NCBI RefSeq assembly: GCF_003605575.1
Contig: NZ_QKNY01000013.1
Coordinates: 1 to 64,000, forward strand
DNA from: Halonotius aquaticus
GTDB lineage: Archaea; Halobacteriota; Halobacteria; Halobacteriales; Haloferacaceae
Reading direction: 5' to 3'
DNA length: 64,000 nt
Made by a program: the position numbers and the translations under genes. How positions within the stretch are numbered: the first letter of the stretch is position 1; each line of letters starts with the position of its first letter. Of the stretch, positions 16,821 through 25,321 are shown one piece after another. The notes beneath the pieces were generated by a model. That model searched no databases. It saw only the letters and a list, made by a program, of their open reading frames with translations, and was not told where the DNA came from.

Positions 16821-17156
16821 ATGACTGAGTACACTGTCGAGTTCGTCGGAACCGACGAGACGATTACGGTCTCCGACAAGGAAACCATCCTCAATGCCTG
16901 TCTGGAGGCGGGCATCGCACAGGAATACTCCTGTCGCGTTGGGATGTGTCTGGCCTGTTCGGCCGAGATCATTGAGGGCGACGTTGCACAGCCGGCCGCC
17001 CGCGGCTTCACCGATGACGAGAAAGAAAACTACGCGTTGACCTGTATGGCGCGTCCACAGTCTGATCTCAAACTCGAACGCGGCGTCTACCCGCCGAGCA
17101 TCGAAACCGACGCCACAAGCGGGGCCGCCAACGCGGCCCCGGCAGACGACGACTAA
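16821..17156 (+). CDS. Plant-type [2Fe-2S] ferredoxin
   Basis: 111 aa. The cluster ligands are the cysteines of YSCRVGMCLACS (C-x4-C-x2-C) and the later ALTCMARP cysteine. It is shorter at the N-terminus than the classic acidic haloarchaeal ferredoxin, which carries an extra hyperacidic domain, and instead has a low-complexity Ala/Asp tail after residue 93. It is a soluble electron carrier. Divergent from the decarboxylase gene, with 130 nt between starts. Confidence 0.92.
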   Translation: MTEYTVEFVGTDETITVSDKETILNACLEAGIAQEYSCRVGMCLACSAEIIEGDVAQPAARGFTDDEKENYALTCMARPQSDLKLERGVYPPSIETDATSGAANAAPADDD

Positions 17157-17172
17157 CTGTCGGGCGACGCCG

Positions 17173-17487
17173 CTACTGCGCTTCGAATCGGTGCCGCACC
17201 ACGTCTGCGTCGTCATCCCATTCAAAATCCCCACCGTGGGCTCTGACAAGCCGCTTTTTGTACGCGTCTAAGTCTGCTGATCCCTCGCGTTGGGCGTCTT
17301 CATCGGTCAACTCGCCAAGTGTGAGTTCCTCGACGCTCGTGACCGCATAGGTGTCGCCATCGATCTCGAACTGATCGCCCTCGTCGGCGTAGGCTTGCCC
17401 GCGAGTCAGCTGTGTCATCTCACCCTCGGCGACCAGTTCCTTGACGTGTCCGTTCGGCAACAGTGTGTCGGCATCGATGTGTGCCAT
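17173..17487 (-). CDS. ASCH-domain protein
   Basis: 104 aa from the ATG at 17487 (MAHIDADTLL). The core pattern of an early TRGQAY, then GDQFEIDGDTYAVTSVEELTLGEL-like strands, then EDAQREGSADLDAYKKRL and a final RHRFE, matches the ASCH domain, a PUA-like beta barrel that binds RNA or modified nucleotides. The GSxxxY-type helix is well kept. Specific role unknown. It is divergent from pyrB and convergent with the ferredoxin gene. Confidence 0.75.
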   Translation of the reverse strand: MAHIDADTLLPNGHVKELVAEGEMTQLTRGQAYADEGDQFEIDGDTYAVTSVEELTLGELTDEDAQREGSADLDAYKKRLVRAHGGDFEWDDDADVVRHRFEAQ

Positions 17488-17536
17488 ATCGGTGATTACG
17501 CGTCTAATAGCAAAAACATCCGGCTGTGGTAGTTCG

Positions 17537-17581
17537 GCGGGTCGCCCCCAACCCGCGGGATTCAAGAGCGTCGGGCGACCC
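17537..17581 (+). promoter_or_regulatory. Two overlapping, mutually exclusive hairpins before pyrB
   Basis: A perfect 9-bp inverted repeat GGGTCGCCC (17539-17547) / GGGCGACCC (17573-17581) ends 10 nt before the pyrB ATG. A second hairpin GCGGGT (17537-17542) / ACCCGC (17551-17556) shares bases 17539-17542 with it, so only one can form at a time. It may be an operator or a folded leader. Confidence 0.5.
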
Positions 17582-17591
17582 ACCTGCAACA

Positions 17592-18509
17592 ATGCGTCAG
17601 GACCACCTCATCACCGCGACCCAACTCTCGCGGGCCGACATCGAGGCGGTGCTCGACCGAGCGGCGGAGATCGACGCCGATCCCGGGGCGGTCGCCGACC
17701 GGTATCGGGAGGCCGTCCTCGCCCTCTGCTTTTTCGAGCCGAGCACGCGCACGAAGATGAGCTTCGAGACCGCGATCAAACGACTCGGCGGCGCGACAAC
17801 CGACATGGGGACGGTCGAATCCTCCTCGGTCAAAAAGGGCGAAAGCCTCGCCGACACCGTCCGCGTTGTTGAGGGCTATGCCGACGCGCTCGTGCTCCGA
17901 CACCCCAGCGAGGGCGCGGCGAAGATGGCCGCCGAGTTCGTCGACGTGCCCGTGATCAACGCCGGCGATGGAGCGGGCCAACACCCGAGTCAAACGCTGC
18001 TCGATCTCTACACCATCCGCGAGAACGTCGGTCTCGATGATCTCTCGATCGGCATCATGGGCGACCTGAAATATGGCCGGACGGTACACTCTCTGGCTGA
18101 GGCGCTCACCAACTTCGACGTGCGCCAACACTTCATCAGCCCCGAGAGCCTCAAACTCCCGCGCGGCGTTCGGTTCGATCTCCACAACTCCGGCGCCCAA
18201 CTCCGGGAACACACCGATCTTGAGGAGGTGTTGCCTGAACTCGACGTACTGTATGTCACTCGCATCCAGCGCGAACGGTTCCCTGACGAAACCGAGTACG
18301 AACAGATCGCCGGCGAGTACCAGATTGACGACGACACATTGGAGCTGGCCGACGATGATCTCGCGGTGATGCACCCATTGCCCCGCGTTGACGAGATCGA
18401 TCCCGCCGTCGATGCGTTGTCGCAGGCAACCTACTTCGAACAGGCCCACAACGGCGTCCCGGTCAGAATGGCACTGCTTGATTTCTTACTATCGGAGGGT
18501 GAGCTATGA
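17592..18509 (+). CDS. pyrB: Aspartate carbamoyltransferase catalytic subunit
   Basis: 305 aa. The carbamoyl-phosphate loop is [10 protein letters not shown], the second substrate motif is [14 protein letters not shown], and the aspartate-binding [10 protein letters not shown] is intact. It makes N-carbamoyl-L-aspartate for pyrimidine synthesis. The ATG at 17592 ([11 protein letters not shown]) is chosen because the upstream extension would run through the inverted repeat and has no family match. The stop overlaps pyrI by 4 nt, so the holoenzyme subunits are coupled. Confidence 0.97.
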   Translation: MRQDHLITATQLSRADIEAVLDRAAEIDADPGAVADRYREAVLALCFFEPSTRTKMSFETAIKRLGGATTDMGTVESSSVKKGESLADTVRVVEGYADALVLRHPSEGAAKMAAEFVDVPVINAGDGAGQHPSQTLLDLYTIRENVGLDDLSIGIMGDLKYGRTVHSLAEALTNFDVRQHFISPESLKLPRGVRFDLHNSGAQLREHTDLEEVLPELDVLYVTRIQRERFPDETEYEQIAGEYQIDDDTLELADDDLAVMHPLPRVDEIDPAVDALSQATYFEQAHNGVPVRMALLDFLLSEGEL

Positions 18510-18967
18510 GCGACCGTGAACTCCGCGTGTCAAAGATCCGCAACGGCACCGTCATCGACCACGTCACCGGCGGCCAAGCCCTCAACGTCCTGTCGATTCT
18601 CGGCATCGACGGCTCGGAGGGGTTAGGCGTCTCTGTCGTACTGAACGTCCCCAGCGATCGGTTGGGGCTGAAAGACGTGGTCAAGGTCGAAGACCGCGAA
18701 CTGAGCCAATCCGAGGTCGATGTGATCTCGCTGATCGCCCCTGAGGCGACGATCAACATCATCCGTGAGTTTGATGTCGTCGAAAAGAACCGCGTCGACC
18801 GCCCGGAAACCGTTATCGGCCTCCTGTCGTGTCCGAACCGCAACTGTATCACCAACGCCAACGAGCCCGTCGAAACGAAGTTCGATGTCGTCGACGAGGG
18901 CGTTCGCTGCACCTACTGTGGGACGATCATCCGCGAGGAGCTCGCCACCCACATCGATCCCGAGTAG
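18506..18967 (+). CDS. pyrI: Aspartate carbamoyltransferase regulatory subunit
   Basis: 153 aa, normal length. The N-terminal allosteric nucleotide-binding domain is followed by a zinc domain with four cysteines (CPNRNC and CTYC) that contacts the catalytic trimers. Binding of CTP or ATP at the N-terminal domain adjusts activity in the known enzyme. The ATG lies inside the end of pyrB. Confidence 0.96.
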   Translation: MSDRELRVSKIRNGTVIDHVTGGQALNVLSILGIDGSEGLGVSVVLNVPSDRLGLKDVVKVEDRELSQSEVDVISLIAPEATINIIREFDVVEKNRVDRPETVIGLLSCPNRNCITNANEPVETKFDVVDEGVRCTYCGTIIREELATHIDPE

Positions 18968-19023
18968 GTCGTTGCCGCCCCGGCCACGCAAAGCCTATTA
19001 CCCACCCGACACTGGAGGCTAGT

Positions 19024-19128
19024 ATGTCCAAGAAAGCAAAACTGCTTGGCGTCCTCGTGGTTATCGTACTGGCATACGTCCTCTTCTCGGGCGATACCGA
19101 ACCCGTCGAAGTCAACGTCGACGAGTAA
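19024..19128 (+). CDS. 34-residue single-pass membrane microprotein
   Basis: MSKKAKLLGVLVVIVLAY starts a protein with a basic N-terminus, one hydrophobic helix and an acidic C-terminal tail ending EVNVDE. This positive-inside layout suggests an N-in membrane microprotein. It begins 56 nt after pyrI on the same strand. Function is unknown. The coding call rests on a clean start, a coherent topology and a position consistent with an operon. Confidence 0.55.
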   Translation: MSKKAKLLGVLVVIVLAYVLFSGDTEPVEVNVDE

Positions 19129-19216
19129 TCCTCCGCTCCCCTTCTTCGCGCATCTTTCGGGTAGTCACAACGCCGGAGAGCGAACCACTTACCCACGGCT
19201 GTGACCAATCCGGTGT

Positions 19217-20077
19217 ATGGACGGGATCGTCACGCGGAACGAACCAGAGACCGAGTGGGACGAGTTCGAGCAGGCGTTCTACGAGGTCAAAGACGTGACC
19301 GGCCGTCCCAACGAACCGATCGCGGGCGCGATCAACATGGTCTCTTGTTTCGGCGATAACGCTGCCGCCGCCGAGAATCCGGATCTTGTCCCCGTCGACA
19401 GCGAGGGTCGCCCGGCGACCCGCGAACGAGACTACTTCGATTGGGCCTACATCTGTCCGACCCACGACGCCTACCGCGAGGGGCTGGTTGAGATGATTGC
19501 CGACTGTGGGGCCGAACACGACGATGTTCGGCTCGATGACGTTGGCTTTCCCCGCGATGACTACTGCCGGTGTGACCGCTGTGAGCGGCGGTTTGCCGAC
19601 AGTGAGTTCGACGACTGGCACGCGTGGCGGGCGTCTGTGATCACCGACTTTGTTGCCGCTGCCCGCGAACGTGTTCCGGGGCGACTGTATCTCACCCTCT
19701 ACCCTGATCCCTATCCAGGCCATCTCTCCCAACGAGCCGGACTTGATCTCGACGCACTCGCCCCGTACGTGGATGAGTTTGTCGTCCCGCTGTATGATCT
19801 GGACTACGGCACCACTTACTGGCTGGAGTCGCTCGCCCGCGGGTTCCGCTCCGAGTTGGGTGGCGACTACAACCCCGACGACGCCGATCCCGAGCCCCCG
19901 TTTTCGATCGAACTCTACGCGGTCGATGTCGACGTCGACAACCTGATTCAGGCGGCCGAGGTGGCTGGCACCTACGCAACAAACGTGTTTTTCGGCTACG
20001 ATGCCGCCCAGGCGTCGGCTGCGATTCGGCGCAAAGACGCAGACCAACAGGACGGTGAGACCTATACGCCGGAGTAA
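19217..20077 (+). CDS. Putative TIM-barrel glycoside-hydrolase-like protein
   Basis: 286 aa. The middle carries a motif typical of hypothetical glycosidase-like barrels: LDDVGFPRDDYCRC followed by DRCERRF, a CxCxxC metal-binding knuckle after a DDVGF strand. Later VPLYDLDYGTTYW and FFGYDA look like barrel strands. No signal peptide is present, so the protein acts in the cytoplasm unless exported with a partner. Substrate unknown. A catalytic assignment is inference from pattern only. Confidence 0.55.
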   Translation: MDGIVTRNEPETEWDEFEQAFYEVKDVTGRPNEPIAGAINMVSCFGDNAAAAENPDLVPVDSEGRPATRERDYFDWAYICPTHDAYREGLVEMIADCGAEHDDVRLDDVGFPRDDYCRCDRCERRFADSEFDDWHAWRASVITDFVAAARERVPGRLYLTLYPDPYPGHLSQRAGLDLDALAPYVDEFVVPLYDLDYGTTYWLESLARGFRSELGGDYNPDDADPEPPFSIELYAVDVDVDNLIQAAEVAGTYATNVFFGYDAAQASAAIRRKDADQQDGETYTPE

Positions 20078-20096
20078 GGTTCGCCAATATGCGGAC

Positions 20097-20312
20097 TCAG
20101 TTTGTGTAGTAGTCTGCCCACGCGATCCAGAGACACATCACAGCCGAGAAGCTGAGTATCGCCAGATACAGAATAGTGAGCCCGCCGCTAACCCACAGGT
20201 ACATGGCCCCAAAGAGGACAAAGAGGAGTCCAAAGCCGCCGATCCGCATGCTCTTGAGGTTTGGATACTCCGCGAGCCACCCCACGACGCCGCCGGACTG
20301 ATCGGATGCCAT
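20097..20312 (-). CDS. Small two-helix membrane protein
   Basis: 71 aa starting MASDQSGG. A short soluble N-terminus (WLAEYPNLKSMRIGG) precedes two transmembrane helices (LLFVLFGAMYLWV and LTILYLAILSFSAVMCLWIAW). No function recognised. It is convergent with the glycosidase-like gene and lies downstream of another small membrane gene on the same strand. Confidence 0.65.
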   Translation of the reverse strand: MASDQSGGVVGWLAEYPNLKSMRIGGFGLLFVLFGAMYLWVSGGLTILYLAILSFSAVMCLWIAWADYYTN

Positions 20313-20368
20313 CGTGCTCTCAGCAACCACCGCCGGTGGCTTAAATCACCCTTTCCACCCTCAGTCGG

Positions 20369-20497
20369 CTACTGGAGATAGCTGAGATAGTAGATCACGC
20401 CGATACCCAGGATAAACACGAGCAGTGCGACCCCACCTAGCGCGACCATCAACGTCAGTCCATCGTCGGTTTCGGCCGCAGTCTCGTCAGCACTCAT
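20369..20497 (-). CDS. 42-residue single-pass membrane microprotein
   Basis: The translated sequence begins MSADETAAETDDGLTLMVAL and continues as one hydrophobic helix ending IYYLSYLQ. The acidic soluble N-terminus followed by a single C-terminal helix suggests a tail-anchored topology. It sits 56 nt upstream of the two-helix protein on the same strand, so the two may be co-transcribed. Function unknown. Confidence 0.55.
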   Translation of the reverse strand: MSADETAAETDDGLTLMVALGGVALLVFILGIGVIYYLSYLQ

Positions 20498-20545
20498 TAC
20501 TGGCCGTACGACCGCCAGCCGTTTAGCTGATACGTTGGTCGCCGG

Positions 20546-21286
20546 TCAGTGGACGGTTCGGTCGTCGCTTTCGTCGATGACCTCGATCGGCTCACTGTTC
20601 CCGAACTTGGGGGTCGGCCCATCGCCGGGGGCTGCCCACGCGACCGAATTGGCGAGCACCTGCTGGATCGACTCGTCGTGATAGATCGGATACGTCTCAT
20701 GGCCCGGCCGAAAGTAGAAGATTCGCCCGTTGCCGCGTTGGTAACAACAGCCCGACCGGAACACCTCTCCGCCCTCAAACCACGAGGTAAAGACGAGCGT
20801 GTCGGGGGCGGGGATATCGAACCGTTCGCCGTACATCTCGGCGTTGTCGAGTTCGATGTATTCGTCGAGCCCGTCGGCGATCGGATGCCCCGGCTCGACA
20901 ACCCAGAGCCGCTCGGTTTCGGCGGCTTCCCGCCATTTCAGCGAACAGGAGGTGCCCATAAGCTGGGTGAAGGGCTTCGAGTAATGCCCGGAGTGCAACA
21001 CGAGCAGCCCCATCCCCTCGCGGACGCGCTCACAGACCCGGTCGACGATCTCATCCTGCACCTCGTCGTGGGCGGCATGGCCCCACCAGGTGAGTACGTC
21101 AGTGTCGTCGAGGACGGCCTCTGTCAGGCCGTGGTCTGGTTCGTCCAACGTCGCGGTTTGGGTCTCGAAGCCGGCCTCGCTGAGAGCGTCGGCGATGACG
21201 GTGTGAATCCCCTCCGGGTAGACCTCAGCGACGGTGTCGTTGTGGCGTTCGTGCCGAAACTCGTTCCAGACGGTCACCTGTGTCAT
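20546..21286 (-). CDS. ThuA-like (trehalose-utilisation family) protein
   Basis: 246 aa, a single ThuA domain with a class I glutamine amidotransferase-like fold. Recognisable pieces are the N-terminal [13 protein letters not shown], the [11 protein letters not shown] segment, [13 protein letters not shown] and the C-terminal [14 protein letters not shown]. In bacteria ThuA takes part in converting trehalose or similar sugars to keto-sugars; the exact reaction here is unknown. It is not next to sugar transport genes. Confidence 0.9.
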   Translation of the reverse strand: MTQVTVWNEFRHERHNDTVAEVYPEGIHTVIADALSEAGFETQTATLDEPDHGLTEAVLDDTDVLTWWGHAAHDEVQDEIVDRVCERVREGMGLLVLHSGHYSKPFTQLMGTSCSLKWREAAETERLWVVEPGHPIADGLDEYIELDNAEMYGERFDIPAPDTLVFTSWFEGGEVFRSGCCYQRGNGRIFYFRPGHETYPIYHDESIQQVLANSVAWAAPGDGPTPKFGNSEPIEVIDESDDRTVH

Positions 21287-21402
21287 AGCTGCTCGGAGTC
21301 GACCATCGGTGATAGCGTTTGGGCTGCTCCCGTGTGTCGCCTAGGGTAGCTACCGTGTGCTGCAGCTCGATGGTGTAGTGCAACACACAGCGAGAAACTG
21401 TG

Positions 21403-21645
21403 TTAGTCCGCGCTCGGCGCCAGCGGCTCGGCGGTCTCGGCGTCGACGTCCTCCATCGAGGAGGTGATTCCTTTCGCGAGTTCGAAAACAGCTGCTTTGT
21501 GGTCGGTCTTCGATTTGTGGATCGATGTCGGCTTGATGCCAAGCGATTCGTACTCAGTAAGATCAACGTTGTCTTCCCACGCTTCACACTGCGTACGTAC
21601 CTCGGCAAGCAGGCCGTGTAGGTGGATGAGCTCCTGCTTTTTCAT
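21403..21645 (-). CDS. UPF0058 family protein
   Basis: 80 aa from the ATG at 21645 (MKKQELIHLHGLLAEV). The all-helical pattern with HLHGLLAEVRTQCE and a second part HKSKTDHKAAVFELAKGI is characteristic of the archaeal UPF0058 family, whose function is unknown. A TATA-like ACTATAAC lies about 28 nt upstream, so transcription is probably leaderless and monocistronic. Confidence 0.88.
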   Translation of the reverse strand: MKKQELIHLHGLLAEVRTQCEAWEDNVDLTEYESLGIKPTSIHKSKTDHKAAVFELAKGITSSMEDVDAETAEPLAPSAD

Positions 21646-21815
21646 GAGCAACAAGTCGTAACGACTGGAGGGTTATAGTAGTATCCTGAGATAGGTTACC
21701 ATAGGTCGCCCACAATATCACTTGTTGATTTCGTCGTTACTGCCGGTTCAAACGGCCAAAAAACACCGATCAGCACCGAATTTCACACTTCTCACTGTCC
21801 GGCTCATCGCTTTGA

Positions 21816-22793
21816 CTACTGTACTAATTCGCCGTGATCGAGTTCGAGCAGCTCTTTGTAGCGGTTTCGGATCGTGACCTCGGAGATGTCGGCGACCTCC
21901 CCGACCTGGCTCTGTGTGACCTTCTGGTTTGTCAGCAGCGCGGCCGCATACACCGCGGCGGCAGCGAGGCCGACCGGCGATTTCCCGCTGGTGACAGCGG
22001 CATCCTTTGCGGCTCGGAGCAACGCCCGGGCCTCACGTTCGACCTCCTCGTTGAGGTCGAGCCGGGAGACAAACCGCGGAACGTACTGTTCGGGGTCGGC
22101 CGGCTTGACTTCGAGGCCGAGCTGTCGGACGATGTAGCGGTAGGTGCGGGTCATCTCCATCTTCTCGACCCGGGAGACCGCGGCAAACTCATCGAGGCTG
22201 CGTGGGTTGTTCAGCTGCCGGGCCGCCGCATACAGCGCGGCGGTCGCAACGCCTTCGATCGAGCGGCCCGGGAGGAGATCCTCGTCGAGTGCGCGCCGAT
22301 AGATCACCGATGCCGTCTCGCGGACGGCCTTCGGGAGGCCCAACGCCGAGGCCATGCGGTCGATCTCGCCGAGGGCCTGCTTGAGGTTGCGCTCCTTGCT
22401 ATCCCGGGTACGGAACCGCTCGTTCCAGGTGCGAAGCCGTTGCATCTTCTGGCGTTGATTCGAGGACAACGACTTCCCGTAGGCGTCTTTGTCCTGCCAG
22501 CCGATGTTGGTCGACAGCCCCTTGTCGTGCATCATGTTCGTCGTCGGCGCGCCGACGCGAGATTTTGAGTCGCGTTCCGCGCTATCGAAGGCGCGCCACT
22601 CCGGGCCGCGGTCGATCTCGTCGCTCTCGACGACGAGGCCGCACTCTCGGCAGACAGTCTCGCCGTGCTCGTCATCGGTGATGAGCTGGCCGCTACACTC
22701 GGGGCAGCGGGTGGTCTCATCAGCCGACTCGGTTTCGGATTCGGTTTCGTGCTGTCGGACGGTTGGTGAGGGTCGTGGTGTGCTGTTGCTCAT
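21816..22793 (-). CDS. tfb: Transcription initiation factor B (TFB)
   Basis: 325 aa. An N-terminal zinc ribbon (CPEC then CREC) is followed by the B-reader/linker and two cyclin-like repeats (about residues 125-215 and 220-315). It recruits RNA polymerase to TATA-bound TBP and reads the BRE. Haloarchaea carry several TFBs; this one has a Ser/Thr/Glu-rich N-terminal extension of about 35 residues before the ribbon. Strong TATA at 22881-22891 leaves a leader near 65-70 nt, unusual among the leaderless genes nearby. Confidence 0.96.
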   Translation of the reverse strand: MSNSTPRPSPTVRQHETESETESADETTRCPECSGQLITDDEHGETVCRECGLVVESDEIDRGPEWRAFDSAERDSKSRVGAPTTNMMHDKGLSTNIGWQDKDAYGKSLSSNQRQKMQRLRTWNERFRTRDSKERNLKQALGEIDRMASALGLPKAVRETASVIYRRALDEDLLPGRSIEGVATAALYAAARQLNNPRSLDEFAAVSRVEKMEMTRTYRYIVRQLGLEVKPADPEQYVPRFVSRLDLNEEVEREARALLRAAKDAAVTSGKSPVGLAAAAVYAAALLTNQKVTQSQVGEVADISEVTIRNRYKELLELDHGELVQ

Positions 22794-22880
22794 TGATTGG
22801 GTGAGTTTGGATGGCCGCTGCCCGGAGAAAGAACATGTAAGGGCAGGGCCGAGTCCGTATTGTGTACAGGTGACCGAAGC

Positions 22881-22891
22881 TTATAAATATA
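22881..22891 (-). promoter_or_regulatory. TATA box of tfb
   Basis: TATATTTATAA on the minus strand is the strongest TATA match in the window. Initiation about 25 nt downstream would give a leader of roughly 65-70 nt before the tfb ATG at 22793. The near-symmetric sequence could also direct plus-strand transcription. Confidence 0.55.
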
Positions 22892-23030
22892 CCGGTCGAA
22901 TTCAGCACCGTGATAGCTACTCACGTGCTATTTTCATGGGCGACGATCGTGATATTTGGATTGGGATCGGTGCTGTGTTGCGCTGGCTCGTTTCGCTATG
23001 TTGCTACTGCTCGCTTACGCTCACAGATGA

Positions 23031-23103
23031 CGGGCATGGTGGGATTCGAACCCACGATCGAGCGGTTAGGAACCACTCGCCTTGTCCACTAGGCCACATG
23101 CCC
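23031..23103 (-). tRNA. tRNA-Arg (anticodon CCT)
   Basis: 73 nt. Acceptor arms GGGCATG/CATGCCC pair perfectly with discriminator G. The anticodon stem AGTGG/CCGCT encloses loop TTCCTAA with anticodon CCT, and the T arm is GTGGG-TTCGAAT-CCCAC. No intron and no encoded CCA. It reads AGG codons. The DNA just beyond its 3' end contains GTGAGCG/GCGAG words like those after tRNA-Ser. Confidence 0.95.
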
Positions 23104-23140
23104 CAGAAAATCAGGTTCGCGGTCGGCAACTCGAAGCGGC

Positions 23141-23401
23141 TCAGTTCGTCGATTCGCGTTCGGTTTCGAGCTCTTCGTCGTCGAGTTCCGAGACGTCCTC
23201 AACCGGATCGGCCTCTGTATCAGCGGCCTCGTTCAGTTCCTTCTCGATTTCCTCACGACCCTTTTTGAATTCGCCCATCGCTTCACCCGTCGAGCGGGCA
23301 AGCTTTGGGATCTTGTTCGCGCCGAACAGCAACACAAGCACGAGCAGGATGATGAGCATCTCTGGGCCGACCGGACCAAACAGCGGAAGCAGACCACTCA
23401 T
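23141..23401 (-). CDS. tatA: Twin-arginine translocase TatA-type subunit
   Basis: 86 aa. A short N-terminus ending in GPE is followed by one transmembrane helix (MLIILLVLVLLFGANKIP), the FG hinge, an amphipathic helix (KLARSTGEAMGEFKKG) and an acidic tail. TatA forms the pore of the Tat system, the main export route for folded proteins in haloarchaea. tatC is not in this window. The gene lies 37 nt from the tRNA-Arg gene. Confidence 0.92.
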   Translation of the reverse strand: MSGLLPLFGPVGPEMLIILLVLVLLFGANKIPKLARSTGEAMGEFKKGREEIEKELNEAADTEADPVEDVSELDDEELETERESTN

Positions 23402-23496
23402 GGGTTCGGATACTCCGGTGTCGAATATAGGCCTTTTGCTCCGTCTACCGCGCCGCCAACCGTAATCTTCAACGCAAATCGCCGTGTTGGGACGGT

Positions 23497-23973
23497 ATGC
23501 TCACCGTTGGCGACGATGCACCCGATTTTGCGGCCCCACTGGTCGGCGCGGAGACCGAACCGTTCCGGCTGTCGAACCGCCGCGGCACCGGCCCGGTCGT
23601 CCTCGCCTTCTTTCCAGCGGCGTTTTCGACGACCTGTACCGAGGAGTTGTGTACGTTCCGCGACGAATTAAGCGCGTTTAGCGACCTCAACGCCCGCGTC
23701 TTCGGTATCAGCACCGACCTTCCACACGCGCTCAGCCGATTCCGGGCTGAACACGACCTTGGTTTTGATCTCGTCAGCGACAACGACGGGGCGATCATCG
23801 ACGCCTACGATGTCGTCGACGAGTGGGAACACATCAATCTCACCACGGTCGCCCAACGAGCCGTTTTCGTCATCGACGCAGATGGAACTGTCCGCTACGC
23901 ATGGCGCGCGGACAATCCCGGTGAAGAACCCGACTACGATGCGGTCGCAGAGGCTGTCGAATCGCTGGCCTGA
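23497..23973 (+). CDS. Peroxiredoxin (AhpC/TSA family)
   Basis: 158 aa, thioredoxin fold. The peroxidatic cysteine lies in FSTTCTEELC; the second cysteine five residues later matches the BCP/PrxQ arrangement, in which a disulfide forms within one subunit. PVVLAFFPAAF and the downstream VFVIDADGTVRYAW complete the family pattern. It reduces peroxides using thioredoxin-type donors in the cytoplasm. Divergent from tatA. Confidence 0.93.
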   Translation: MLTVGDDAPDFAAPLVGAETEPFRLSNRRGTGPVVLAFFPAAFSTTCTEELCTFRDELSAFSDLNARVFGISTDLPHALSRFRAEHDLGFDLVSDNDGAIIDAYDVVDEWEHINLTTVAQRAVFVIDADGTVRYAWRADNPGEEPDYDAVAEAVESLA

Positions 23974-24001
23974 GCCGAAGCCGCCGCGGCACGACGACCG
24001 C

Positions 24002-24439
24002 TCACGGCCGCTCGGCGCGGCGAATCGTCGACACCCGAGCGTTTTCTTTGAGTGTGAGCCCGGCACCGCCAACGCTGAGGGGAACCCGCCCGAGTGCCTG
24101 TGTGTGACGTGTCGGGTGGAACGCACCGCGCGTCAGAAGCTCGTCGCGCGTCTGGACAACGAGGAACACGTCTTCGGGCGGTGACAGCGTCTCGTTGTAC
24201 TCGATGAGATACTGGCCAGCGTCGAGTGTCCACCACTCGTAGTCGTCATCGGGGTTGCGTTTGGCCGACGGGTGGGGCTCGCTGTCGGCGGATTCCAGTT
24301 CGCCACCGCCGAAATCGACACGCCCCGGTTCCGTGATCTCGTATATCTCGTTGACGGTGAGATCGAGCCCTTGGCCCTCGGTCTGTGTTGGTTCATGGAC
24401 GATCCCGTCGACAAAGGCGGTGAGATCCGTGGTCGGCAT
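24002..24439 (-). CDS. dCTP deaminase/dUTPase-fold protein
   Basis: 145 aa. GQGLDLTVNEIYEI near residue 23 and the later WWTLDAGQYLIEYNETL, LGRVPLSVGGAGLTLKENARVSTI follow the jelly-roll pattern of the dCTP deaminase/dUTPase family. The serine-arginine substrate motif is replaced by TRDELLTRGAF, so the nucleotide specificity, or even activity, is uncertain. Haloarchaeal genomes often carry this shorter paralogue. Convergent with the peroxiredoxin gene. Confidence 0.7.
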   Translation of the reverse strand: MPTTDLTAFVDGIVHEPTQTEGQGLDLTVNEIYEITEPGRVDFGGGELESADSEPHPSAKRNPDDDYEWWTLDAGQYLIEYNETLSPPEDVFLVVQTRDELLTRGAFHPTRHTQALGRVPLSVGGAGLTLKENARVSTIRRAERP

Positions 24440-24511
24440 ATGTTGCCCTACAGCACCCGACAGTAAAGCAGTGGTGTGGGTTTTTCACCGCTGGGCGGCT
24501 ACGCCACCTAC

Positions 24512-25312
24512 ATGCGATCACCCGATGGCGTCTCGGCGTACGATCCCGACGCCGACCACCCGTTTCCTGACGCAGCACTCAATGATATCTTGCCGGTACT
24601 CACCAGCGATCCCGAGATCACGACCTATCTTGACGCCCAGAACGTCACCGCCGTCGACCGGATGGGCTACAGCGATCACGGCCCGAAACACGTCGAAATT
24701 GTTCGCAACCGCGCGCTCGGGTTGTATACGCTGCTGAAACAGGCCGATGTGACGTTCAACGGCGCGAGCCAACAGGGCCTCGACGAGCGATTTGAGCCTG
24801 TGATCCTCGTTTTGGCCGCCACGCTCCACGACATCGGCCACGTTGTCCACCGCGAGGAGCACTCTTACTACTCGATCCCGCTTGCGGCCGACCTCCTCGA
24901 TCGACTGCTCGGCGACCGCTACGACACCGAAACCGCGGTTCGGCTCAAAAGCGAGGTGCTGCATGCGATCCTCTGTCATCACACTGAGGAGACGCCCCTG
25001 ACTACCGAGGCGGGGATCATCCGGATCGCCGACGGCCTCGATATGGAGCGCGGTCGCTCACGGATCCCCTACGAACACGGCGGCCGCGGAATCAACACCC
25101 TCTCCAGTCAGGCCATCGAGGATGTGCGACTCAAAGCCGGCGACGACACCCCTGTTCTGGTCGAAATCGAGATGAACAACGCTGCCGGCGTCTATCAGGT
25201 CGATAATCTCCTGAAAGCAAAGCTTGCAAACTCCCGGCTTGAAGAGCAGGTTCGCATCATCGCGGTCAACACGAAAGGCGACGACGGGCTGGTCGAGCGG
25301 ATCGAACTGTAG
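24512..25312 (+). CDS. HD-domain phosphohydrolase
   Basis: 266 aa from the ATG at 24512 (MRSPDGVSAYDPDADHPF). The metal ligands of the HD superfamily are visible as DHGPKHVEIV, the LHDIGHVVH doublet and the ILCHHTEE region, with a distal IADGLDMERG aspartate. Such enzymes hydrolyse nucleotides or cyclic dinucleotides. An N-terminal extension to a GTG 36 nt upstream is possible but less typical. The pilus motor operon begins 50 nt downstream under its own promoter. Confidence 0.88.
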   Translation: MRSPDGVSAYDPDADHPFPDAALNDILPVLTSDPEITTYLDAQNVTAVDRMGYSDHGPKHVEIVRNRALGLYTLLKQADVTFNGASQQGLDERFEPVILVLAATLHDIGHVVHREEHSYYSIPLAADLLDRLLGDRYDTETAVRLKSEVLHAILCHHTEETPLTTEAGIIRIADGLDMERGRSRIPYEHGGRGINTLSSQAIEDVRLKAGDDTPVLVEIEMNNAAGVYQVDNLLKAKLANSRLEEQVRIIAVNTKGDDGLVERIEL

Positions 25313-25321
25313 CCGGCGAGA

